Shown: positions 46,601-58,834, counted from the first letter of the stretch. The stretch is DNA of 64,000 nucleotides from Cryptomeria japonica (GCF_030272615.1 NC_081412.1:142558247-142622246); one strand, 5' to 3'. Notes: generated by a model not told the origin, from the letters alone. Translations and numbers: made by a program.

Positions 46601-49600
46601 ATTCTCATGCTTTATATAAAGAAAGTCATTATGCATTGTATTATCCATTCGGTATCTTTTTTCTCTTGAACAATATAACATATATTTCTTGTTGCTCTCC
46701 TTTGTGGAAGACATTCTTTGTTTGTTGTTTGATCTTGTAAGTTCTTGTGCTGAAAAATTCAACAATTGTTTTAGATACAGCTTAGGTTGGATAATAAATG
46801 AAATGAATTAGTTGTATTAAAGACACATAAAGGGAAATGAGGGTATGGAAGTTCAAATAGAATTTTACATACAACTACACATTCTATTAGATATATACAA
46901 ATATATTTTTGATAGTAAGTAGGAGTTTAGATTTTTTTACATTAAATGTATGATGTAGAGGCATCCAACTACAGGATTTTACCAACAAACATATTCTTCA
47001 AAAAAAAAAGTTGACATTTTTCAACCTATTTTGGGTTAATTATTTTATGTATTGTTGACTGCATAAATTCCTAGTTAGAAAAAATATGAAAATTGGATAA
47101 GTTTAAATCATATTTGAATTACTTGTCCAATTCACATCATCTATTTTGGTGTCTAAATTAGAAATTTGGAAGAGAATTTAGATGATTTTGGAGATTTTTT
47201 TGTTTTTGTTTTTGGGAAGACCCTTGTTTTAGCACTCAAGAATGAAATGGGAATGTTTGAAAAAATTGAAAGGATATTTTGTGAGGGTTTCAAGAGGAAT
47301 TTTTTGAATAATTAAAACAATAGAGGAGAAAGATAGAGGTGGGGAAAGCTACAAAGTATTGTATTGAAACAACCAAAGTGTCATGTATAGAGAAGAATAA
47401 AGTAATTGCCAAGCAATGAACGATTGTCACTAAAAAGAATAGAAGAGACAAGGGTTATCTGTGGAATTCCAGCTAAATGTGAGAGAAGGAAGAACCAAAA
47501 ATTTCATTCCAATTAAGGCATCCTATTTGTTGAAATACCAAAATTTGTATTTGTCCTATGAGGAATAAGATATTAATTTGAGGGGAAGGAAGAGGTGAAT
47601 GATAGTATATAAGTTTGAAGACTTGGTAACCAAAGCTATATTTTGTCTTGCATCATATATAAATATATATTTGGAGAAAAACCAAGTTGAGTGTAGTGTA
47701 AACTAGGTGAAGTTGTAAGACCCCAATTATTTATATCATGTTATAAAGAGCCTTATTTATAAATCTTTTACTTTCTAGTTAAAGAAAGAAAAATAAACAT
47801 GCTTACAATACATTTCTCTACTTTATCTATGTGATGTTATTTCATTTGAGGTTGTTTAGAGTTATTTAAACTTTTCTACTTAATAATGTTGGTAGTTGTT
47901 TCTTAATTTGTATGTTATAAAATTTGTGTACGCTTGTTATATGTGAATGTTCTTGTTGGCTACAATAATAGGGGTAAGAATGCAATACCAAGAAACACCA
48001 TCTATATAAATTAAAAAGATAATCCTTTCTAAAAATATTCACTTGCAATAGTTACTAGGTGTTTAGATAATGGACAAACTTGTAACATTTATTGGTTCAA
48101 ATGACTACATATAGTGAAGTTAGAGTGATCTTGGAATTAGAGATCGTTGATGATACTACACAAGATGTTTCAACATTTGTGAAACCTAATCTCACCTTCT
48201 CTACAACTATGAAGAAGTATCATCAATCTAGATTTTTCTCTATCTTTCTTTGGACTACCATTTTTTAAATAGATTGAGTCTTGAACTCTACACCTAGAAA
48301 ATAGAACTCTTGTTACACTATCCTATTCAAATGAAATCTTCTAATTATTTTTTTATGATCTTTCATACCTTTCTTATGTATGTTATTTATTTGGATTTAC
48401 TATATTACTATGCTAAAGAATACTTATCAATTATTTTCCTTCTAATTTTAACAATACTTTGATCCACAAATTTTAGATGATTACTATGAAAAATTGTAAG
48501 ACTTATTTCAAGGATATAAATAAATTGAAAATGTTCTATCTAGTATTGAACTACCTCTCCAATAATTCCCTTGTCATTTTTCCCACCACCAAATCACACT
48601 TCAACCATCCTAAACTTTTATTAAATGGTTGAGCTTATATTTACACATAAACCATAGATAAACCTCCTACAAGGTTGTTGAGCTACTGTGCTACAAGTAT
48701 TGCCTTCACCATGTAGCCAAGGAAAATATTAAGGGCATTGACCATTTATGGGAATTCCAAGGTGATTATTAAGCCAAATATTTATTAAAAATATTTTCAC
48801 CCATGTTCATCTCCAACTTCATAAATTTTCTCTTAGATTGAATCATCGTATTGTTAAAAACTTAATTCTTGTTGACATAACGACCAATGGAAGAATTCTT
48901 CTTCATTATCACTCAACTCATCTCAAGCATTTTTATACTTTAGCAACTACTTCCTTTATTGGTTATTATGACCTTCTCCTTTTATTGTTGGACTTTATCT
49001 GGCCCAAATATTCTTCTCCTTTCGTGATTCAATTATTATATCTATATCCAATATATTCATTAATTAAATAAAAAATCTTTTTATAAAATGATATAATTAG
49101 AATTTTATTAAATATATATGACACAACTAAAATGGTATATAGTATAGCCGAGACATACATGAAACTTTAATAGATCAATATATGGCCTTTTTCAGTGGTC
49201 ATGTCACATTTTGTGATAAGAAATTTATTCAACACTTTCCTATTAAAAAATTCAAAATGGTAGCAACATAACAATATCAATTTTAAGGTGGAAATATAAT
49301 CAATTAGAATATTTACCTTATGTGTATTTATATTTAGTAATGTATGCAATTATTGACCAACAACATGTGCTATACTTAGCAATTTTGTACTTCAATGATG
49401 AAGCATTCAAAAGTTAGTTTTTGCCCAAAATAAATAAATAAATAAATAATACAAATAATATATTATGTAGGTTTTATTTCATGCTCTTTCTCTTCCAAAG
49501 TCACATGGTAATTTTTGAAGTATAAAATTAAGTTAAATATGCAAATGACCACTCACAAGAAGATCGATCTACAAGTCTTCTTATTACATTATCCAAATTC

Positions 49601-52600
49601 AAAGACGGTCAGTAGATGTCCTAGTATGAAAAGGAAAAAAATCCATTAGTCGTTGATCAAAATGCATCTAAATAGTATCTTGTTACATACTAAATTTGAA
49701 ATAGGAGATTATAAATATCTACATTAGTAATAGGTGGAGTTATGACAAATCATGGCAAGTAAGAAATGAAAATTTTCTATTTGTAGTAGAAGTTCTAGAA
49801 TGTTTGAATTTTTTAATAATATGGACTACAATTTGATTGTAAAACTATTGGAAGAAAATCTATAATATTTTTTAAATAAGATGTTCTCCAAATTTCAAGG
49901 CATAAAGAAAGAAATTAAAAATGTTCCATATATATGAATTTTGTTATAAGCAACATTATGCTATGGTCTACAACATAACTGATTTAGCTTATGCAATAAT
50001 TTCTTTGAGCTAATACACATTGAACATAAGATCAACTCATTGGATTTCCATAAAGAAAGTATTTAGGTATGCTAAAAGTATTATAATTTTTTTTTCTAGT
50101 ATTATGATGACAAATTGTGAATTAGACAATAATTTTATTCTAATTTTAAAAAAAATGTTCTAAGCTGAAAAATAACCACTGCATAGATTATGTTATCTTT
50201 AATAATGTTTTTTATATCATAGAATAATAAGAAATAGATCGGTTATGGCACTATCTAGTAACAAAGTAAATTATATGATAACATCAATGAATGAATTAAT
50301 AAGCATGCAACTTGAAAAAAAAATGGGAGTTGTCTCTTCCTAAGGCTCTAGATTAGGTTCCCTTAAGGAATTAAGAGGAGGTGGTTGGTCATGTTGTGGA
50401 CATGAAAAATATAGATGTCGTTATACATCTCAATTTATTGAAAGAAGTTTGGTGAAATGTGATTCAAAGAAGGTGGTGGGTTAGGACAACTAAAATGTGG
50501 TTTTCTTCCATATTATAGTTCTTGTATTTATTAAGGAAAATAGCAAGATGATTAAGGATAAGAAGCACTAAATTGAATTCAAGGATAAGGTTATTTGTTG
50601 GGATCAAAGTTTCTTAAAAGATTTAAACTCAAAGTCATCTTTAAGTGTTGGATATACTATTTCTTTTTGTTATTTCTTTGTATCTTGTACCCTCCTTGTT
50701 GATGTTCCATGTGGTTATATTGTTCATTGTGAATTTTCTCTCTCAATATTCAAAAGAGGGTGGGACCCTTTAAAAACAACACTTTCTAGTTCATAGCTCT
50801 AGTAGATCAGGCATAATCTAATTTTTATTTTTATTTTTGAAGTGATTGCACTAAGAGTCTCATTCAATATTAGATAGGTGAGTCTATTAATTCTCTTAAA
50901 TCTTCATACGAATAATCTTATGGAGGCTCAGGCTATTTTAGTGGCTATGGAGCGGGCCAATCAGTTGGGTTGGCGAAGGATCATATGTGAGTCTGACTCC
51001 CAGGTTGTGGTGAACTTACTGAAAAGGCAGTATATGGATAATGTGAGCTGGCAGCTGGCCTTGATTGTTGAACAAATTCTCACTCTCTGTGCATCTCTGG
51101 AGCATGTTACTTTCAACCATATTCCCCGTGAATGGAATGGTGTGGCTGATTGCTTGGCTAAATGGGCTTCCGATCATATGCATGATTGGAATTTGGTGGA
51201 TCGGGGCCATCTGCCCCCGGATTTGTCTCATCAATTGGATCACTTGGTTGATCTTGATAGGGCCATTTAATGGCCTTGCTTTGTAATGTCTCCTTGGTTT
51301 AATAATATTTTTACCCCTTTATGTTTAAAGATTTTTAACAAAATATTGAAGTTGTCAAATAGCAAACAAAATTAACTTAACAGACATCGTTAGGTGTCCT
51401 CTAGAACTTTCTTCAAAGCTTCTTATAAAGATCATGTTTTAGAATTACGTGAAGGAATACCAAATTAATTAATACACATACCATGTTGCAAATGCAAGAA
51501 GCTTAAAAAAAATCATATCATGTGATACCTCAGAATTTGCAAAAGTTGAAAAAAAAAGTCATGTCATCTAATACTTCAGAAGTTTGAAATTTGTTTTTAT
51601 TGCAAAGCTATCAAATTTATAAGACTGTGAAACCCATCTAGTTAACTTGGATGGCATATCAATCCATCTAATTCTCTGCTCGGGTAAAAAGAGACTACAC
51701 ACATAGAGGGCTTAAATCTAAAACGGTGTAACACACAGATCAGGTCTTGCATTTCCCTTTATAGGTGTAAACATCAAAGTTCAATTAAATTAAATGGATA
51801 TCTGTCAAACAAAAAAAAAAAATTGTTTGTAGAATAAATGAATGAAACTAAAAACATAATTGAATCAAATTGTGATAGAAGCATGCAAAATTCAATCTCT
51901 AAAACATAATATTTTCTATAATTAATAATACTAAAAATAATCTTTTTCACTAGAAATTTATATACTAAAAAAAAAGAGACAATATATTAAAGTTGTACAA
52001 CAGCGAGCAAAATTAACTTAACACATCATTGGGTGTCCTCTAGCACTTTCTTCAGAGCTCCTTATAAAGATCATGTTTTAGAATTACCCGCAGGAAATGC
52101 AGAATTAATACACATGCCATGTTGCAAATGCAAGAAAGTTAAAAAACAGTCATGTCATTGGATACCTCAAAATCTGCAAAAGTTGAAAAAAAAGTCATGT
52201 CATCTAATACTTCAAAAGTTGAAATTTGTTTTTATTGCAAAGCTATCATGTTTATAAGACCATGAAACCCATCTAGTTAACTTGGATGGCATATCAATCC
52301 ATCTAATCCTCCGCTCGGGGAAAAAGAGAGTGTACACATAGAGGACTTAAATCTAAAACGATATAACACACAGATCAGGCCTTGCATTTCCCTTTAAAGG
52401 TGCAAACATCAAAGTTCTAGTAACAGCATGGAGAATGCAGCTGCAAGCACCATGAAAACCAGGGGCATTCAATCCAATGGTCGAAGTACACAAGCATACA
52501 CATTCTATAATAAACATAATTAATATGACAAAAAAAATCTATCATAAAGGTCAAAGTATTATAATGAAAAAAGTTGTCGACTAATAAAATATATAAAGTT

Positions 52601-55600
52601 TGCTCGAAGAAAGTAGACAAGAATATGATTAAGACAATCTTCAATATAAAAAAATAGGTTGAATTGTATGTATCCTCAACTATCGAGGTAAAGGCTTTTG
52701 GATAAACTGTCTACAAGATTTTTTAACAGTTTTTGAAAAAACCTTCCTATATGGACTTAAAAAGCCTTAGATCTTTGAAGTACAACCTATATACACATGG
52801 ATTGCTGAAACCTCCGTCGACTTTTGATGACTCAATTCTTAAGTTTTCAGATAACATATTACAGTCACATTTATTTGTCTGCTTTTTTTCATAACAACCT
52901 TGACCAAGCAGCAAGCCCTGCCTCATATGTACGACTCTAAATTTTTTGACCTGACTGGAATGCTCTCATCACACCTTTCTTCTTTACTAGTTGATGATAA
53001 TAGAAAGTTGCCACATTGATTTTGAAAGATTATCAATTTAACAAACAGAAAAACTAAACTGAAAAGAAGAAGACTGCTGTTAATTTCTTAGAGCTGAGAA
53101 ATATATTTAAAAAAAATATTGAATGAATAATTACATAATCTCTAATAATCTCTAATAAATAGACAGAGATCTCATCATTACCGATCAGAATAAAACAAAA
53201 AAACTAAAAAAACAGTTTTATTAGCCGTCTTACTGCGTTGACAGCAGTGGTAACAAGAATTAAAACTATAAAACTTAAATCAAGCTAGCATAGCAGTTCG
53301 TAAAACTGCTGATTCTCTTAAAGCACAAAAAACTGAGAAAAATAAAATAAAAAAATCCTGAAAGCTTCATTCTCAGCTTCAGCTCAGCGATCATATCTTC
53401 AATCTCCCCCGAATGATGAATGGAAGTGAGACCTAACTGATTTTGGAAAGCAACAAAAGTTGATACTTGAAGAGTTTTGGTGAAGATATCAGTAACTTGT
53501 TCAGATGAAGGACATAACTGTAACTCCATTTGCCCATCTTGAATCAAGTCACGAATGTAATGATGCCGGATCTCTATGTATTTCATTCTGACATGAAACA
53601 CAGGATTCTTTGTCATGGAAATAGTGCTATTGTTATCACAATAGATGGTGGTTGGTGCTATTGTTATCAGCGATCATATCTTCAATTTTAAGCCTGATTC
53701 ATAAGCTTCCACATTTCACTACTAAATTGTAAGGCTAAAACAGTGAGCAAAACACAATTGTTTTGTGTACGAAGAAAAATTCCCATGTCAAACTCACCGT
53801 ATGTATAGGAGCGAACATTGAACAGGTAATCACCCCATAGTCCATGAACTGAACCAGAAAAAACTATTTGATTTATCGAGCCTGTATTCAAAATTTTATT
53901 TATATTTATTTTGTATGGACCTTTCAACAGAATTGAGATTTAATGTCAAGAATTAGAAATATTGATTTGTAAGAGTCTACTTAAATCTTCTTTCAATTAA
54001 ATAAATTATAAAAATATTGTATATAAATCTTATGCTGAAACTCTGCATTTCCCCATTTTTTCAATCATACAGGCAGGATTCTAAATCAAACTCATGAAGC
54101 CATAACGTGAGAGCCAAAGCTGCATATATGATCTCAACTACCATGAAAGCATAAACCATATTTGTACATAATATCATTCTTATCCTAATTATGTGCAGAA
54201 CGATCAAATTGTAATGTGATACTACTTGAAAATAAATATGCTAACAAATAAATCTTTTTCTAATGAAAAAGCTTGTTCTTACTTGTCATTTTCTTTTGTG
54301 TATTTTTCATTTGAAAACATATTGATTCAATGCATTCCTAGCTTAAATATTTTACAGTTATGTCGTACATTGACTACAGCACTAGATATAATGAGAACCA
54401 AGTTGACTGAAAACCTTTACCCTTTTCATGTTAGAATTTCTTTTGCTGACATTAATTCCTCTAGTACAGGCAGAGCAAAAGGCCATTAAGGAAATTAAGG
54501 GAAACGGATCGTCCTTGACACTAGGAGACACGAAGAAAATGTTCCTGACAACCAGAGTAAGCATACAGCGTAAAAGAGCTTTTCCTTGAAACCTTTCTGT
54601 AAACTATTATTCATGTCTTTTTGATGATGAACTGAATCTTCTTAGGTTATACGGGAGACGTTGAGGGTAGCAACTGTGTTATCCTTCACATTCAGGGAAG
54701 CTGTTGCAGATATTGAGTACAAAGGTAAGATTTAGTGTAATTTATTATACACATTTTTTAAAGAGCTAGTGAATAATAAATGTGGCTAGTTATTCTGAGG
54801 ATTTCTGGTTCAGATGTCTATTTTAATCTTTTACAGAAAGATGTAGATGCTGGTCCTATTGTTTTCATTTAAAATAAAACAAGATTACTAATATGATATT
54901 TTAAATGTATTTATTTAAAGATATTTTATTAATCTCAAATTCTATTTAATTTGTTTCACAAATCTTAATATTTTGCAAAATCATTATTTTTCTTTGGCTG
55001 TTTTTTTTCATTCTGATGATGGCTCACAGAATGTGACCTAAAACATTAACTTGAAACATTGATATAAAAGCTCCTACACAGTTGAATCCAGAAAACAATT
55101 ACAATAATTTATTGTGGCAATCTAATAAATCTAACTTAATATTTCTAAAGATCTTATACTGATAACTAAGACAAAGACAAAGATAAGGAGACTGATGAGG
55201 GCTAGGAACTCCAGACCCACTGATGTTTGGGGTAGGTCCGGTGACTCAGACCCTCCACTTCCTCAGACTGCTGTTGCTCTTGCTGCTTAGTAGTTTTATT
55301 TTCTGTAATTCAATGTTGTTTCAGACTTAGTTCTATTGGACTCTCAAGTGTGATCTTGTGTCCACCCACTTTTATTTGAATATATATACTTTTATTTCTA
55401 ATTAATAGAATGCTGATATTTCATCCAAAAGTATTATTAAAAATCTTTTGAAATGAATATATTTTAAATACATGTAGTTGAAGATCTAGATATTCAGAGA
55501 AACAATGGTTAGCATATTTATTAGCACTTTATTATAATCATTGTTATTTGGCAGGGTACTTGATTCCCAAGGGTTGGAAGGTAATGCCAATATTCAGAAA

Positions 55601-56221
55601 CATCCATCATAACCCAGAATTTTTCCCAGATCCCCACAAGTTTGATCCTTCCAGATTCGAGGTTGGTACATATATAGCCACCTGAGCTTTTTGGTTTTCA
55701 ACAGAATTAAAATCTGTTCATTGTCTAATCCGATTTCAACACTCAATAATATTTATCTAAACAAAAATGCTGAATGTTGATGTTTGACTGGGCAATGGAT
55801 CACAGGTACCTCTGAAGCCAAATACTTTCATGCCATTCGGGAATGGAGCCCATTCATGTCCTGGGAATCAACTTGCACTTACAGAAATGCTCATTTTACT
55901 CCACCATCTTACTACCAAATACAGGTACATAGTCATATCCCTTCACAATGGATTTCCCCAAGAGGCAGAGATTTAAGGGCCATTCTCTCTTTCCTGAGAT
56001 AAATCTGTATATGTAGCAGTAAAGATTTTTAGCTGATATGCTTGTGTTTCTATCTCAGGTGGGAAACAGTGAGGAGTGAGGATGGGATTGAACATTCTCC
56101 CTTCCCCATTCCTAAGCAAGGACTTCCATTAAGACTTATCCCTAAATCTTTGACAACTTCAACACAGAGCGCCATCTCACTGGAGGTGAAGCAGAAATGT
56201 GCAAAGCCTCGCATAGAGTAG
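34644..56221 (+). CDS. CYP707A: Cytochrome P450, CYP707A type (abscisic acid 8'-hydroxylase)
   Basis: Nine exons: 34644-34831, 35955-36273, 36606-36755, 36849-37100, 54470-54556, 54646-54724, 55555-55661, 55806-55924 and 56059-56221. All introns are GT..AG and the phases join into 487 codons plus stop. The ATG at 34644 has a good context (acaATGG) and opens an N-terminal membrane helix ([15 protein letters not shown]). Then follow the proline-rich hinge [30 protein letters not shown] and [12 protein letters not shown] (all typical of CYP707A), helix [10 protein letters not shown], helix K ETLR, the PERF-region DPSRFE and the heme loop [10 protein letters not shown] with its cysteine ligand. 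CYP707A enzymes sit in the ER membrane and 8'-hydroxylate abscisic acid, starting its breakdown to phaseic acid. The C-terminal ~30 residues are longer than usual. Subfamily is by motif recall; another clan-85 P450 is the alternative. Confidence 0.88.
37101..39690. other. Intron DNA without recognisable feature
   Basis: AT-rich with poly-T runs near 37280-37340. An open frame at 37408-37620 shows no family match that I can see. Confidence 0.4.
40381..40692 (-). pseudogene. LINE ORF1-like fragment, copy A
   Basis: The minus-strand frame reads [22 protein letters not shown] ... [22 protein letters not shown] and corresponds to the copy at 42166-42700. Resemblance to the DUF4283-type ORF1 protein of plant L1 elements is weak and comes mainly from the more complete copy B. 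Confidence 0.35.
40798..40809 (+). other. tRNA-Met-type primer binding site relic
   Basis: TGGTATCAGAGC, the standard plant LTR-retroelement primer site, preceded by CATT, as after an LTR ending in CA. No LTR pair or gag could be matched. Confidence 0.5.
41465..41690 (+). repeat. ~125 bp tandem repeat, two units
   Basis: Units with 'gttaaatt(c/t)ga(g/c)tta', 'ttgtg(a/c)gacttagt', 'gcttgtg', 'atcttct', 'aagataataatagattct'. Related units continue at 44795-45225. Confidence 0.65.
41691..44985. repeat. Diverged duplication, copy B
   Basis: Counterpart of copy A, with about 1.1 kb extra between its two homologous parts (42680-43850), where copy A has about 0.25 kb. Confidence 0.75.
42166..42960 (-). 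pseudogene. LINE ORF1-like fragment (DUF4283-like), copy B
   Basis: On the minus strand, from about 42930 down, a frame with stops reads [45 protein letters not shown] and [18 protein letters not shown], then [20 protein letters not shown]. The W-V-H-L-L-N-F...I-x-N-A-V-G-x-F order resembles the DUF4283 domain of plant LINE ORF1 proteins, which bind element RNA. No polymerase part was found next to it. The call rests on a short, decayed motif. Confidence 0.4.
44795..45225 (+). repeat. ~125 bp tandem repeat, about 3.5 units
   Basis: Units share 'gt(g/a)acttagt', 'gcttgtg(t/g)g', 'caatctt(c/t)t', 'gtaagataataa(t/a)agatt' and 'tgtattctaatgaaaa(g/a)gtaat(g/a)tagtt'. The last unit runs into the copia relic. 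Confidence 0.7.
46472..46764 (+). repeat. Small copia 3' LTR (about 293 bp)
   Basis: Begins TGCTAGAAAATTC after the polypurine tract and ends GAAAAATTCAACA, giving the usual TG...CA ends. It contains TTTATATAAAG at about 46611-46621, a good TATA box. Length is typical of small copia LTRs. Confidence 0.65.
46611..46621 (+). promoter_or_regulatory. TATA box in the small copia LTR
   Basis: CTTTATATAAAG within the LTR, about one half of the way along; plausible U3 promoter relic inside the P450 intron. Confidence 0.5.
46765..50875. other. Intron DNA without recognisable feature
   Basis: AT-rich, with no conserved-looking open frame on either strand. A short TAAA run is at 49430-49450. Confidence 0.45.
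50878..51330 (+). pseudogene. LINE C-terminal RNase H-like fragment
   Basis: The open frame 50878-51270 encodes [56 protein letters not shown] and [12 protein letters not shown]. This is the RVT_3-type RNase H domain found at the C-terminus of some plant non-LTR elements and LINE-derived genes: an E in the first helix, a D in the ESDS strand and the [14 protein letters not shown] motif. The domain's N-terminal strand with the first aspartate is missing. The DNA after the stop (51271-51320) looks like a LINE 3' end. A 5'-truncated LINE insertion in intron 4 is the simplest reading. Confidence 0.75.
51345..52415 (+). repeat. ~430 bp direct duplication
   Basis: Copies at about 51345-51775 and 51987-52415, offset about 641 bases. 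Shared stretches include CTTATAAAGATCATGTTTTA, GAATTAC, CATGTTGCAAATGCAAGAA, GTTAACTTGGATGGCATATC and TCTAAAACG. They differ by substitutions and small indels. Confidence 0.85.
53190..53650 (-). pseudogene. Ty1/copia RNase H C-terminal fragment
   Basis: The minus strand encodes [46 protein letters not shown] and FQNQLGL: the end of a copia polyprotein of a third lineage ([16 protein letters not shown] type). The frame runs on past the usual end into 3' sequence. Just before its N-terminal side (53623-53670) a short segment, TGCTATTGTTATCA, is repeated, and GCGATCATATCTTCAAT occurs both at about 53388 and 53669, suggesting a small rearrangement. Confidence 0.8.
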
Positions 56222-56709
56222 AACACCCATTTCTGATTAGCATATCTATCGTTTGAGGAAAAACTTTGAAAGCTCCAATAACTTAAAAGGCAATGCATTT
56301 ACACATAAAGAACTTGTATTTCATACCAGCTGTTGTTCTCATCTCTTTATCTTACATTTATATTGATTGTAAAACTCAATTCCTCTTTAGAATGGTTTTT
56401 ATTTTCTTTTTCATTCAAACTCCTTGCATTAGAGGGATTGATGGTCATATTATGTATTATTTATGTTTTCGTTTCATATTCCAGTTCCAAGTTCTAGCAT
56501 TGCACAGATCTTTGTAGCTTTATAAAATTTCAAACAATTTATTAAAAAAAAACATGTAATTCATATGCCATTTGAATTTCCAGATTTAATTATTTTAATA
56601 TCTACCCGTTTTCGTTGGAGTATTGTAATTTCTCTCATTTCAATTGTGATGAATAACTTAAAAAAGGAAAATATATATGTTTTAGACTTAAAAAACAGAA
56701 GGATAAGCG
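56222..56709 (+). other. 3' flank of the P450 gene
   Basis: About 490 bases between the P450 stop and the LINE target duplication; presumably includes the 3' untranslated region. No canonical AATAAA was seen. Confidence 0.4.
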
Positions 56710-56724
56710 AAAAAGCATTAAATA
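56710..56724 (+). repeat. Left target-site duplication of the LINE
   Basis: AAAAAGCATTAAATA, identical to 63254-63268. Fifteen bases is a typical length for LINE insertion. Confidence 0.85.
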
Positions 56725-58644
56725 GATTGTTCTTGGAGGATTTTGGAAGCAATTGGAGACGAGAGAGCACCGAGGAATTTGACTAGATTAAAGGTCTGAG
56801 CGGGAGCGACAAGTGGACTGTGGAGGAGGTCTCCCTCCTCCACGTGGTTTGATTCTTCTCTCCCCTGTTTTTTTCCTTCCGGGCTTGTTTTTCTTTTTAT
56901 GTTTTCGCTTTGTGTGTTGTCTCCGTGCCGCATTTATTTCTTAGGCATCTTCCGTAGCCTCTCCCTTGTGCGATCTGCTCTTGCTCTTTAATGGAGCCTG
57001 GATCGGACGGTGCATTCACTGCACCGTCCCAGCCTAACCCTATTTCCCCGCGATTGGATCATCATTCCAGTATGCCTTCCGATAAACCTTCGTTTAGAGA
57101 TACTGTATCTAGGGCTTCCTTGGCCATCTCTGACCATGCGAAGTTCCTGGCAACCAGCGGCGAAGGAGGTGGTCGTTCGGAAGGTAAGGATTCTGGTGAT
57201 GACCCTGAGTCTATCCTTATCTTGCCTAATGATTCTATGGCTCACGAAATTACATTAGAAAAAAATAGACTTAAAGAGACTGCTATTTTCTTTGCTTTTG
57301 TTGATATTGATAAATGTCCTCCATGCAAATTCATGGATGACTGGTTTCATAACTACTAGAACTTAAAGCTTGGTTTTCGGATTTCTTTTTGTAGGCAAAT
57401 TCAGAAAGGATTGTTTGTTATCTTTTTTAATAGCCATGATATGTAGGTTGAGGTTCTAAAAAAACAATATTGGGCGGTTGGTAAGACTTCCTTCCCTGCC
57501 CTTGGGTGGTCTCCTGAAGCTATTAGTGAGGAGGTCTTGGCTCTGTCGTGCCCTAGATGGATTCTGATTTAAAAACATTCTGCCATTCTTATGGTGCTTC
57601 ATTCCCCATATAGTTGAATCGATTGGTAAGGTCATTAGGATGGATGACACCTCCAGACTCATCCCCCATCTTGATGCTCATGTGCTAATTTCCTTGAAAC
57701 CTAGGATTGACATCCCTAAAGCACTTAACCTTAGCATAGGTGGAGAAATCTACTTATGTCCTATTGAAATCCTAGGAGGTTTAATCATTAAAAGGAAGAA
57801 ATCTGTTAAAGAACCATGTGTTGATAACCCGAGGCCCTCTGTTCCTTTGAATACTACTCATGTGGTCTCCTCTGGTGAACCTGTCCCCACTGAAGCTAAC
57901 AATAAAACTTTTGAGAATAATCCTACTGTTGATGTGAGCAACTCTAGCAAGCCCACTTCCTGCCCTGATTTTGGTTGTTTTAATGCGGACCCCCCTCACT
58001 GCTCCCCGATTGAGCAAGCCCTCAAGTAACTGAAAAATGATCAGGGGGATGATTCCTAGCTAGTCACCCGTAAGTCAAAGAAACGCAGAAGAAAAAATGT
58101 GCAACAACTTGCCTTGGAAAAAATAAAATCTATTAAAACTCCAGAACAAGGTAAGAATAAAAAATCTGATGCCCTCTTAGACCATGGTATGGTCACCCGA
58201 TCCTCTGCTAGTAAATCTAGCTCCAAGTCGGTTGTTAAATCCATTGTTAAATCCTTTGAGAACCTAGATCAGATGCATGGTGATTCCAATATTGGAGGAG
58301 TCCCAAGTAGGCCTCCAGTTACTCTTGGCACTCCCAAACGTAGTGGTAAATTGATTGGGGGTCTGTCTGGCCCCTTCCCCTGTATTGAAACCACTGTGCA
58401 TTCGACCTCGGTTCCAATTCCTAGTAGACTTAACAAAATTGGTGATGATTCGGTTATCCATGTTATCCCTACTAAATGTGATGATAGTACTCTCTTTTCA
58501 CAAGTTCCCTGCATGGTGAATGAGGAATGTTATTCTCACCTGAATAATGAGTCAAAACTGCATTATGTTGAGTCACATATGGATCTTGACTCTGATGGGG
58601 ATGATCTTGATCTCCCCGACTCCAATGCTAAAAGTAGGGGATGA

Positions 58645-58649
58645 CCATT
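58645..58649 (+). repeat. Left target-site duplication of the tiny LTR element
   Basis: CCATT, repeated at 58983-58987 immediately after the second LTR. Confidence 0.85.
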
Positions 58650-58785
58650 TGTTGGCCCAATTTGTTGTTGCATCAAAAGACCGATCTATCAATGCCCGAT
58701 ACAAACCATAGAGATATGGATCGCACGGGAGGCGGTTAGTCCCTTGTCACGAATCCCAAGGGGAGCGCTAACCATTTTGCCAACA
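58650..58785 (-). repeat. SMART LTR, left copy (3' LTR)
   Basis: 136 bases, TGTTGG...CCAACA. It follows the polypurine tract on the minus strand. Confidence 0.92.
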
Positions 58786-58810
58786 ATCTCCCCCTCAGTG
58801 TTACCCGAGG

Positions 58811-58821
58811 GGATTCGAACC
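58811..58821 (-). promoter_or_regulatory. Pol III B-box-like motif inside the tiny element
   Basis: The minus strand reads GGTTCGAATCC, fitting the tRNA-gene B-box consensus GGTTCGANNCC. It lies 15-25 bases past the primer site. No good A-box spacing was found, so function is uncertain. Confidence 0.45.
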
Positions 58822-58834
58822 CGTGACCCAACGC

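Larger units (their letters stand above)
45230..46764 (+). mobile_element. Ty1/copia 3' end, decayed, with small LTR
   Basis: In order: reverse transcriptase YVDD region ([18 protein letters not shown], at about 45281), [17 protein letters not shown], a degraded middle, RNase H pieces ([35 protein letters not shown]), [11 protein letters not shown] at about 46150, an AAGGGGGGG polypurine tract (46463-46470) and an LTR. Multiple stops. This is a different copia lineage from the two 5.8-25.7 kb copies, judged from its RNase H wording and small LTR. It sits inside intron 4 in the same orientation as the P450. Confidence 0.85.
37101..54469 (+). other. Intron 4 of the P450 gene, 17.4 kb
   Basis: The donor is ACG|GTTAGT at 37100/37101 and the acceptor TAGTACAG at 54469. 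Exon 4 ends in ...LLEAVT and exon 5 starts AEQKAIKEI, both phase 0, matching the continuous CYP707 order. The intron holds a diverged duplication, LINE ORF1-like relics, a copia 3' end, a LINE RNase H fragment, a direct duplication and a copia RNase H fragment. Other introns are 93-1123 bases. Confidence 0.85.

Noticed and set aside
53688-53927. 79-codon minus-strand open frame ([15 protein letters not shown]...)
   Set aside because: No family recognised and no flanking gene structure; might be a retroelement remnant, not supported.
54226-54489. Open frame overlapping exon 5 of the P450
   Set aside because: It reads intron sequence and exon 5 in another frame; splice sites and homology support the exon frame.
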